From Domibacillus tundrae (lineage in GTDB: Bacteria > Bacillota > Bacilli > Bacillales > Domibacillaceae), in contig NZ_LAJA01000018.1 of the NCBI RefSeq assembly GCF_000970675.1, positions 1-49,456 of the forward strand: a stretch of 49,456 nucleotides of DNA, given 5' to 3'. Below, piece by piece: positions 42,986 through 49,456 of the stretch; position 1 is the stretch's first letter, and the number at the start of each line of letters is the position of its first letter. The notes under the pieces were generated by a model, which saw only the letters and a list, made by a program, of their open reading frames with translations, was not told where the DNA came from and did no database searches. The translations under genes and the position numbers were made by a program.

Positions 42986-43906
42986 ATGGAATTAGTTGAG
43001 GATAAGGAGTTAAGAAATAAAGTGTTGGAATTTATGGAGAGTTTCAGGGGGGAAACAAACATAAATATCCTTAATTTAGAAGAGTTTGAAGAACTCATCA
43101 ATGAAAGACGAAATGAAAGCAATAATGAAGTGAAAAAAGAATTAAAGACTGAATTAAGCATTGCTTATCTTTATAGTATGGTATATGCTTCGCTAAGTTT
43201 AGCGATTAATCAAGGTAATGGTAATAGTTTGAAATTGTCACAGGAATGGAGTGAAGAGGTCGAAGGGACACCGCTTCTAACTTTACAAAACTGTTTTACT
43301 AATATTTCTAATCATATATTATCCATTATTAGGCTAGTCGAAGATGGGTTTGATCTTTCGGCACGCATAATTCTCCGAGTCCTTATTGAGTTATCTTGGA
43401 TTGTTATCTTGGTGTCTTCCGATTTAGAAATTATGAAAATCTATCATAATTCAGAAGATGAAGACATGGAGCGGCGTGCATGGTATAAATTCTTTAAACC
43501 CAAAAAATTATTAGAGGGAGTTACCAAGATTGAGACTCAATTAGGCATTGACAACGAAGAAATGTTAGTTCGTCTTAATACTTCCCGTTCTGAGACATAC
43601 AATTTCTATTCCAAAACCATACATAATTCATATCTATCAAGTGTAGTAGGTGCATATTCCACTTCCTTTGATGAGGAAGGACCCTTAAATCTCTCATTAT
43701 TTGGCATGGCTTCAAAAGGTTCAAAAGGAACGATGAGCTGCTTCTTAGAAATGATGTTTTATTTAACCTTGATGATTAACACTATACTAAAAAAAATTCA
43801 TAATCATACTCCTGCAAAAGAGAATGAGTTATGGAATACGTATGATGTTTTGCAAAAATGTTCACAATCCACTTACTTCTATTATTTGAAAAAAGAAGAA
43901 AAATAG
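42986..43906 (+). CDS. DUF5677-like helical protein
   Basis: A 306-aa, largely helical protein with AAAGGAG (42970-42976) before the ATG; an upstream in-frame extension has no ribosome binding site. The middle (about 85-215) reads LTLQNCFTNISNHILSIIRL, ARIILRVLIELSWIVILV and SETYNFYSKTIHNSYLS, a pattern seen in DUF5677 proteins: paired long helices and a Yx3SxxIH motif. No secretion signal or clear catalytic residues. It is followed 49 bp on by another helical protein with a HEPN-type motif. The neighbouring genes and the mobile setting suggest an accessory, possibly defensive, function. Confidence 0.55.
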   Translation: MELVEDKELRNKVLEFMESFRGETNINILNLEEFEELINERRNESNNEVKKELKTELSIAYLYSMVYASLSLAINQGNGNSLKLSQEWSEEVEGTPLLTLQNCFTNISNHILSIIRLVEDGFDLSARIILRVLIELSWIVILVSSDLEIMKIYHNSEDEDMERRAWYKFFKPKKLLEGVTKIETQLGIDNEEMLVRLNTSRSETYNFYSKTIHNSYLSSVVGAYSTSFDEEGPLNLSLFGMASKGSKGTMSCFLEMMFYLTLMINTILKKIHNHTPAKENELWNTYDVLQKCSQSTYFYYLKKEEK

Positions 43907-43955
43907 GTTCTTTTGTATCCTAATTAGAGAATATGTATTAAAAGTGAGGGCATAT

Positions 43956-44720
43956 ATGGAGAAACATAAAGTTTGGATCAGTAATGAGGTATTTAATTGG
44001 AGATGCTATTCTAATGGTGGTGGATTTGTGGATAGTGAAAAGTGGAAAAGAGCATATTATATTTGGGAATATGCAAAGAATTTAATTGAAAATGCTAGCA
44101 GCGATTTTCAACTGGCGGATGGAGTAGCAAACTTAAAAAGGAGTCTCAATCAACGTTTGCAACTAATAGAAGAGATTTACAATTTTAGATCGATTAGTAA
44201 TGTTAATAAACAAAAAAGGTATTTGGAATTGTTAGAGGCATTTGGCATTGTTAGACCTTTATTTATGAAGAAGCTGATGCTTGTAAGAAATGATATTGAG
44301 CATAATGATGCAAAACCGCCTAATGTAGATAGGTGTTTAGAGTTGCTGGATGTTGTATGGTACTTTTTAAGGTCTACAGATTTCATCGTACAACTTAGAA
44401 GGTATGAAGCGACATTTGACAAGTTAGACAGTGAAGGGTACGAAACTCAATATAGTTTTAGCTTAAATGTTGATCATGCAGCTGAAAAACTCTACAAAAT
44501 CTCAGGTTGGTTTCCAACTGATTACATATCTGAAGAATTTCAAAATGACTATGTAGAAGTGATTGTAAAAAAGTACGAAGACAAAAAGGCTTATGAAGGT
44601 TCGCCTTTGGAAGAACTCCATGATGATAAATTAGAATCTGATAAATTGATTCAAGGGTATTTTCAATTTACATCAGAAGACAAGAAGAAAATAATTCCTC
44701 TTGTACTATATGCAATTTGA
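43956..44720 (+). CDS. HEPN-like protein with Rx4H motif
   Basis: A 254-aa protein, start at ATG 43956 with GTGAGGG just upstream. Residues about 20-160 are long helices. The core LFMKKLMLVRNDIEHNDAKP contains RNDIEH, which fits the Rx4-6H signature of HEPN RNases (Arg followed by a polar residue, four residues, His), followed by the helix RCLELLDVVWYFLRSTD, as expected after the motif. The C-terminal 90 residues (about 165-254) are a separate acidic region. HEPN proteins occur in toxin-antitoxin, CRISPR and abortive-infection systems. The RNase role is inferred from one motif and fold pattern only. Confidence 0.5.
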   Translation: MEKHKVWISNEVFNWRCYSNGGGFVDSEKWKRAYYIWEYAKNLIENASSDFQLADGVANLKRSLNQRLQLIEEIYNFRSISNVNKQKRYLELLEAFGIVRPLFMKKLMLVRNDIEHNDAKPPNVDRCLELLDVVWYFLRSTDFIVQLRRYEATFDKLDSEGYETQYSFSLNVDHAAEKLYKISGWFPTDYISEEFQNDYVEVIVKKYEDKKAYEGSPLEELHDDKLESDKLIQGYFQFTSEDKKKIIPLVLYAI

Positions 44721-44818
44721 AAAGAACTTGAAATTCTTTGCTATTCACTTTTACCATTGTCCAAAGAAATTTGTAAGGTCTAGAGAGGCTGTTTTCTCTA
44801 CTTCTTTCTATTTTTCAT

Positions 44819-44876
44819 GACTACTTTATAATTGAAATGTACACTACAAATTGTGAAGTAGTCTATATATTTTTTA
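44819..44876 (+). terminator. Terminator after the HEPN-like gene
   Basis: GACTACTT (44819-44826) pairs with AAGTAGTC (44856-44863), with partial pairing inside, then TATATATTTTTT. Confidence 0.65.
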
Positions 44877-44896
44877 GAAACTAATGAAACGTCATT

Positions 44897-45022
44897 ATAC
44901 CAACAAAAGTAACTCGCTCGGCTCTTCAAAACGCAGCGTCTGTGGCAGTTCTGTTCCTAACAACAGAAGCAGTTGTAGTAGACAAGCTAGAAGAAGATGA
45001 TATGAGTAACACATCAATCTAA
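44897..45022 (+). pseudogene. groEL: groEL 3' end fragment
   Basis: Codes [20 protein letters not shown] followed by [12 protein letters not shown] and DMSNTSI to a stop: the conserved C-terminal helix of chaperonin GroEL ([23 protein letters not shown] in relatives). The usual Gly-Met-rich tail is missing. No upstream groEL sequence is present. A terminator follows at 45025. As with queF and ackA, a gene 3' end beside an integrase suggests a relic of an attachment site, here of an element that used groEL. Confidence 0.8.
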
Positions 45023-45024
45023 AA

Positions 45025-45064
45025 AGAGCCAAGCCTTGTTTTAATGAGGTTTGGCTTTTTTTGT
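45025..45064 (+). terminator. Terminator after the groEL fragment
   Basis: AGCCAAGCCT (45027-45036) pairs with AGGTTTGGCT (45047-45056; one G-U), then T. Probably taken along with the groEL end. Confidence 0.85.
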
Positions 45065-45170
45065 TTGTGAAAGCTTGTATCTAGCAATCAAAAAATCATG
45101 GTCGAACAAGAATCCATGATAAAATAATCTTACGTATAATATAGGGTCGCATCACTTAAAGGAATAGGTG

Positions 45171-46337
45171 ATGGTAATGGCTTTAATAAAGAAGGATTTA
45201 AGTACGGGAAAATATTATTTTGTTCTGGATGCAGGAAGGGACTCTTTTAGTGGAAAGAGAAATCAGTATCGCAGAAGGGGATTTGAAACAAAAAAAGAAG
45301 CTCAGATAGCACTAGCAAAACTTCAAGTGCAAATCAGTGAAGAAAAAGAAATCAGCTTGTCTAGACTTCATTTTCAAAAGTATCTAGAACAGTGGTTTAA
45401 TGCAAAGAAGATTAAACTAAAGCCGAGTACGATTCAAAATTATGATCAGCAAATCCGCTACAACATTGTGCCGTATATCGGAGATGTGAGGATGAGTGAG
45501 TTCACTGAATCGATTATTCAGACCTACATTCAGACGCTCCACAAAGAGCGTAAACTGTCTCCAGCGACAATCCGAGCTGCTTAGGGCATTGTTGCAGAAG
45601 TCCTTTATAAGGCTTCTCAGAAAGGCATCCTGAACAAGTCGATGTTAGACGATATTTCATTGCCAAGAATGCCGAAAAAGCTTCGGGTATGGACAGCGGA
45701 TGAGATGATGTTGTTTTTGGATGCTTCTCAGCGAGTGTTGAACTTAACAAGGCATTTTATCGGCTTCAGTATTTCCGCTCAGACAGGTATGCGGATGGGT
45801 GAGGTTCTTGGCTTGCGATGGAGTGACATTGACTTTGAAGGTAAACGAATCTTCATTCGACAAACACTCAGCAAGATCGACGAGGACAGCGTGTACGGCT
45901 TCGTGGATGAAGGGAAGACCGATGCCGCTCTGAGAGTTGTCTATGTCCCTGACGCTCTGTTGAGCAACCTGAGAGCACATCATGAGCATATCCTTCGGGA
46001 GCGGGCGGTGCTGGCGGATGAGTATCTTCAATATGATCTAGTTGTTTGTACGAAGAACGGAAACTGGGTGCATCCGAATAACTTTAGACGAGCTTTTAAG
46101 GTGACTGTCGAGCAGTTAGGACTTCCCAAAATCCGTCTTCATGATCTAAGACATACACATGCCACGTTTTTGCTGGCTAATAAGGTGAATCCAAAAATTA
46201 TTCAGGAGCGGCTCGGTCACAAGAATGTAACTGTCACATTGAACACATACAGCCACGTATTACCGTCTATGCAGCTTGAAGCGGCTGGCACGTTTGATGA
46301 ATTGTTCAAGTCTAGTGACCATAGTGGTGACCAATGA
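45171..46337 (+). pseudogene. Tyrosine integrase of element B with an internal stop
   Basis: A 389-codon phage/ICE-type integrase with one in-frame TAG (45582-45584) after SPATIRAA; reading continues in the same frame (GIVAEVLYKASQKG). Domains: arm-binding N-terminus (about 1-60, YYFVLDAGRD...RRRGFETKKEA), SAM-like core-binding domain (about 65-160, broken by the stop), and catalytic domain with Arg in TGMRMGEVLGLRW, HDLRHTHAT and LGHKNVTVTLNTYSHV. AAAGGA precedes the ATG at 45171. The last codons (SDHSGDQ) are made of two GTGACCA repeats, so the gene end overlaps arm sites. Readthrough or suppression apart, it is inactive. Confidence 0.85.
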
Positions 46338-46388
46338 TTGAATGAAGCCGCTCAGCCCTTGATATAACTGGAGTTGCAGACGGCGATT

Positions 46389-46407
46389 TTCATGAGGACT
46401 GCATGAA
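46389..46407 (+). repeat. Core repeat of element B, right copy
   Basis: Identical to 38956-38974. Preceded by GGCGATTT, which continues the queF reading (GDFHEDCM) better than the left copy does, but followed by unrelated DNA. Confidence 0.8.
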
Positions 46408-46516
46408 AACCATAGTATTTTACATAGTAAAAAGTAAGTATAAAACAGCAGTTGAACAATTAAGTTTTTCTTTTAGCTTGTAGAAAAACTGATATAAACG
46501 TGAAAGGGGTATTTTT

Positions 46517-46780
46517 GTGATTCATGTTTCGTCTCTTCTAGCTTATTTCAAAGAACATCCAGATTATAAAGTCAAAACTCTTGAAGATGAAGATATTAAT
46601 ATCGAATATAAAAAATCAACGCAGCGTCGTAAGAATGTTCTTGCTGAGCTTTGTGTTCCATCGGGAAGGTTTTACTTGAGAAAAGATAATCAATGGGTCA
46701 ATATTAAAGACATTTCTGAAGTACAGACAAATGCTGAGGTTATAGCTTGGGTTGAAAAAGATTCACGTTGTCTAGGCTGA
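46517..46780 (+). CDS. Small hypothetical protein of element A
   Basis: An 87-aa protein starting at GTG, with AAAGGGG (46502-46508) 8 nt upstream. It opens with an amphipathic helix (HVSSLLAYFKEHPDYKVKTL), then basic and beta-rich parts (YKKSTQRRKNVLAELCVPSG, FYLRKDNQWVNIKD). No recognised domain. It lies between the end of element B and the right ackA repeat, so it belongs to the outer element and is its only gene apart from the recombinase; an excision or regulatory factor is possible but not shown. The stretch 46781-46909 has no gene. Confidence 0.55.
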   Translation: MIHVSSLLAYFKEHPDYKVKTLEDEDINIEYKKSTQRRKNVLAELCVPSGRFYLRKDNQWVNIKDISEVQTNAEVIAWVEKDSRCLG

Positions 46781-46909
46781 AATGCTTCAGTGCCTTTAAT
46801 CGCTCAAAAAAGTAGTAAAACAATTACCAATCATGGTACAATACAAACCAACAATACATAAGAGGGGATTTAAAAGCTCCCTAATTCCTTGTCCTGTAAG
46901 GGTTTGTAG

Positions 46910-47064
46910 GCGGTGAGGAACAATTCATCAGCTACCCGCATTCACCAGTTAAAGTCATCGTCATTCCAACAAACGAAGAAGTGATGATTGCCCGTGACGT
47001 TTCTCGTTTAGCAGGCGTGTAAGGCGTTTCTTCAACGTTTAGCGTGAATGCTTGGTGATGGTTA
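46910..47064 (+). repeat. Attachment-site repeat of element A, right copy (ackA 3' end)
   Basis: Second copy of the ackA 3' end, 152/155 identical to 37613-37767, including the stop codon and 42 bp beyond. It cannot be translated as ackA here and represents the displaced gene end. Confidence 0.9.
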
Positions 47065-47117
47065 TAATGTTAGATAATAAGGTAAATACGTTCATTTGTG
47101 ACCACTACCACGAATGA

Positions 47118-47170
47118 CCCCCTAATCCTTCTTTTTGTACGGATTCAAGTACAGAAAGGGGGATTTTTTT
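47118..47170 (+). terminator. Terminator-like hairpin before the second recombinase
   Basis: CCCCC (47118-47122) with GGGGG (47158-47162) and inner AATCC (47124-47128) with GGATT (47141-47145), then seven T. AGGGGG is 9 nt before the TTG at 47172: the same layout as at ackA. Confidence 0.6.
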
Positions 47171-47171
47171 A

Positions 47172-48169
47172 TTGGCTAGAGAAACAAAGATTCAACACAA
47201 ATTAACTGTTGAGAAGGGCAAGGGACATTATTATTCGTGTAAAGCAGATGGAAGGATTATCTAAACATACACTAACGAATTACAACAAACTTTTTAATAA
47301 TTTGGAACGATGTTTTGCAAAAAATAAATATATGGAAAATTTCACAATTGAAGATGCAAGAAGATTTATTGAGTGGCAATTGCATGAGAAGCAACAATTT
47401 AAAGGTGTGAGATGGGACAGGGAAAAGAAAATTGGTGTCAACATTACATCGGCTAACTCCTATTTACGGTTAGCAAAAGCAGCATTTTCATGTTTGATTG
47501 AAGAAGGTCATCTTCAAAAAAATCCTTTTCCGGTATTAAGAATATTAAGCAACAACAGAAACAAGTGGATACATTATCAGATCAAGAAATAACCAAACTC
47601 CTTAATTCACTTGATAAAAGTTGGTATGCCGACTTTCGTGTTTACGTGCTGATTCATACCTTATTAGATTCATTTGGACGTATTGGAGAGGTATTAGCAT
47701 TAAAGAGGCAGGATATTGATTTTGAACACGGCTCAATTATTTTTAATAAGACAAAGAACAGTTTATTTAGAATTGTGCCAGTCACAAAGAAAACGTTGAA
47801 TTTATTGGAAAAGTTAATAGATGAATGTAAGGAATTTGAATCGGACTATATCTTTCTGACGAATGCAGGAAAACCTTTAAGGGATGATCCTGCTAGAAAA
47901 CATCTTCATGAAATTACACAAAGAGCAGGAATTGAAAAGCGTGTACATCCTCATATTTTTCGGCATACAGGCAGTATGTTGTTTCTGAAAAATGGCGGTT
48001 CGATTCGAGTATTACAGAAAATTCTCGGTCATGCTGAAATTTCTACCACGATGATTTACGCTCATGTTTTGGACGACACAATAAAAGTCAGCATGAACAG
48101 TTTAGTCCGATTAAACATATAAACGCATACAAAAGCAGGTATTATAGAAGCCAAGCGGGAAGCGGATAG
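47172..48169 (+). pseudogene. Second recombinase of the ackA-site family, three frameshifts
   Basis: Homologue of the recombinase at 37885 (for example LSKHTLTNYNKLFNNLERCF against LSKHTLENYQKLFNDLERCF). Starting at TTG 47172, the frame is lost through an extra G near 47217, a missing A near 47542 and a missing A near 48084; restoring them gives a full-length protein to the TAG at 48167. Catalytic residues survive (SFGRIGEVLAL, HIFRHTGSML, LGHAEISTTMIYAHV). All three lesions lie in short homopolymers, so sequencing error is possible, though three in one gene of a decayed island favour real decay. Confidence 0.8.
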
Positions 48170-48550
48170 ACTATGAATGGAAAGCCTTCAGAAGCATGTG
48201 TAGCCTATTTTATAAAGAAGGTAGTAAGGTAGATGAAAATCAGAAAAACGCCTATAGAGGATACAAGCTGCGACCAGATGATCACTCGGGTTTATAAAGC
48301 AGGGACGATAATATGTATATAAAGACTGATGTTGATTTTCTTATTGAACTCCCATGAAAGAATAATAAATATTTCATCATCTGTGGTGCTGCGAAGTGCG
48401 GCATGGATGGCTAACGGAGCAGGTTAGTTGAAGAAGGATTTTTAAACTAATAAGCACAGATAAGGGGCATAAAATACAATAATTATTCACTTATTGTATA
48501 ATGTTTTTAGTTGAAAACTTATAGCTTTTGATAAGGAGTAGTGGATTTTC
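48170..48550 (+). promoter_or_regulatory. Gene-free stretch with an inverted repeat at the PAS-STAS promoter
   Basis: No gene that I can support in 48170-48470; a 29-codon frame at 48234 is too weak. At 48474-48499 lies a perfect inverted repeat ATACAATAA-N8-TTATTGTAT whose right arm runs into TATAAT (48497-48502), so it overlaps the probable -10 box of the next gene and may be an operator. The matching -35 is poor. Confidence 0.45.
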
Positions 48551-49330
48551 ATGGGAAATAATACGGATGAAAAATTGTATCGTCAAATCGTGGAATCGAC
48601 CACGGAGGTAATTATTATTCAACAAGATGGGAAATTTAAGTATATAAACCCTTCAGGAGTAGCCTTTTTACGGGCCGCTTCCAGTGAGGAAGTTATAGGT
48701 AAATCTGTATTCGATATCGTACCCGAGGAGTATAGAGAGCTGACAGTAAGGCACACAAAATCGATCCTTGATGAAAATAAACCAACTGGAACTATCGAAA
48801 AACAATTAAGACGGTTTGATGGTTCACTAGTTGATGTAGAAACAAATTGTACTCCTGTTTTGTATGAGGATAAAAAAGTGATTCAATCTGTCGTCAGAGA
48901 TATAACAAAGCGTAAAGAAATCGAAAGATCACTCGAAGAAGTGTCCAAAGAAATTAACACACTATCAGCTCCAGTCGTCCCTATATTGGAAGGGGTCGCT
49001 GTCTTACCCCTAGTAGGTTCTATCAATTCTGAAAGAGCGAATTATATTTTAGAACATGTGCCTTTAAAAGTACAGGAACATAGTGTCCATACTTTGATTA
49101 GCGATTTTTCAGGCATCTATGAACTTGATGCAATGGTAATCCAATGTCTGTTTGAAACTAGTGCCGTACTTGGTTTGCTTGGTGTTCGTTCTATTGTAAC
49201 GGGAATAAGACCCGAAATTGCCCAAAGTGTTGTTCAGCTCGGAGCCGATTTATCCCTAATACAGATATTTGGAACTTTACAGCAGGCAGTACATGATTTG
49301 GTGTTAAAGGATAGCTTCGTAAGTGTTTGA
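48551..49330 (+). CDS. PAS-STAS protein related to RsbR
   Basis: A 259-aa cytoplasmic protein: PAS domain (about 8-120; STTEVIIIQQDGKFKYINPS), linker helix and STAS domain (about 140-255; SAPVVPILEGVAVLPLVGSI). The layout is that of RsbR-type proteins with PAS in place of the globin-like sensor; no LOV-type Cys is visible, so it is not a YtvA-like photoreceptor. In the STAS domain the site matching Thr205 of RsbRA is Ala (YELDAMVIQ) and that matching Thr171 is Ser (GSINSERAN), so phosphorylation by RsbT should be altered. AAGGAG precedes the ATG. It may join stressosomes as a variant subunit. Confidence 0.85.
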   Translation: MGNNTDEKLYRQIVESTTEVIIIQQDGKFKYINPSGVAFLRAASSEEVIGKSVFDIVPEEYRELTVRHTKSILDENKPTGTIEKQLRRFDGSLVDVETNCTPVLYEDKKVIQSVVRDITKRKEIERSLEEVSKEINTLSAPVVPILEGVAVLPLVGSINSERANYILEHVPLKVQEHSVHTLISDFSGIYELDAMVIQCLFETSAVLGLLGVRSIVTGIRPEIAQSVVQLGADLSLIQIFGTLQQAVHDLVLKDSFVSV

Positions 49331-49404
49331 ATAGGATATCAATTATATTCCGTGATATAGATATATTGTTATCCATCTTCATTGCAGGTTCGTTCTCTGG
49401 AGTC

Positions 49405-49429
49405 AGAGCCGTCATGAGACGGCTTTTTC
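49405..49429 (+). terminator. Terminator after the PAS-STAS gene
   Basis: AGCCGTC (49407-49413) pairs with GACGGCT (49418-49424), followed by five T. Confidence 0.85.
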
Positions 49430-49456
49430 TTATTGTGCTAAAGGGGCAGCATTCCT

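Larger units (their letters stand above)
38956..46407. mobile_element. Nested integrative element B (queF-type site)
   Basis: About 7.4 kb bounded by the 19-bp core repeats. Just inside the left end are the queF 3' end and an array of TGTGACCA repeats; just inside the right end are an integrase gene and two more GTGACCA repeats overlapping its last codons. Both ends contain a repeat pair spaced exactly 12 bp (39242/39254 and 46316/46328), as expected for integrase arm sites. Cargo: lipoprotein, DUF5659-like protein, replication-initiator-like protein, two helical proteins, and recombinase and groEL fragments. The integrase has an internal stop, so the element is probably fixed. Confidence 0.7.
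37768..46909. mobile_element. Outer integrative element A at ackA
   Basis: DNA between the two copies of the ackA 3' end: the recombinase at 37885, the nested element B (38956-46407) and a small gene at 46517. It is clearly more AT-rich than the chromosome before 37700. Without B the element would be only about 1.8 kb: one recombinase and one small protein. A second, decayed recombinase of the same family after the right repeat (47172) suggests a tandem array of such elements. Confidence 0.75.

Noticed and set aside
48234-48323. 29-codon frame before the PAS-STAS gene
   Set aside because: Weak ribosome binding site, no homology recognised and poor composition.

Overview
The window looks like chromosomal DNA of a member of the Bacillaceae (Bacillus or a close relative such as Domibacillus; genus not resolved). 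The grounds are AGGAGG-type ribosome binding sites, TTGACA/TATAAT promoters, TTG and GTG starts, RsbR-type stressosome proteins, a sigma-B-like promoter, an MntR-like operator, a DbpA/YxiN helicase, an IDEAL-domain protein, and the GC-rich intergenic repeat seen widely in Bacillaceae. No rRNA, tRNA or CRISPR array was seen.

Positions 1-36400 are ordinary core and accessory genes. Three c-di-GMP proteins are spread through it: PAS-PAS-GGDEF*-EAL at 266 (GGDEF degenerate), PAS-GAF-GGDEF-EAL at 8032 (minus) and a membrane PAS-GGDEF cyclase at 36314 (minus). Between them lie a DUF2339 membrane protein, a stand-alone trpB, a glycerol-3-phosphate ABC transporter (ugpC-A-E-B) followed by two glycerophosphodiesterases (one cytoplasmic, one lipoprotein), a MarR repressor with its DHA2 drug pump, a transglycosylase with SLH anchors, a ZIP metal transporter, an RsbR-type protein, a VTT membrane protein, a VOC protein divergent from a probable general-stress dehydrogenase, a DHA1 pump beside a truncated TetR gene, an Rrf2 - IDEAL - old-yellow-enzyme - tautomerase cluster, a manganese-type ABC transporter, dbpA, DoxX, a chemoreceptor, a HAD phosphatase and ackA. 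A 567-bp non-coding insertion at 8676-9242 has split a terminator and duplicated its hairpin.

From the 3' end of ackA onward the DNA is an AT-rich island of nested, decayed integrative elements. The last 155 bp of the ackA region (37613-37767) recur at 46910-47064, and each copy is followed by a tyrosine recombinase gene of one family: the first intact, the second frameshifted. Inside this outer element sits a second one (about 38956-46407) bounded by a 19-bp core that is part of queF. It carries a queF 3' end, integrase arm-type repeats at both ends and its own integrase, which has an internal stop. A groEL 3' end lies beside that integrase. The inner cargo is a lipoprotein, a DUF5659-like small protein and a replication-initiator-like protein behind a consensus promoter with a leader terminator, an 88-nt foldable element, and two helical proteins: one DUF5677-like, one with a HEPN-type Rx4H motif. 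The last two are the best candidates for an undescribed (perhaps defensive) module. The window ends with a PAS-STAS protein related to RsbR that lacks the key phosphorylatable threonine.
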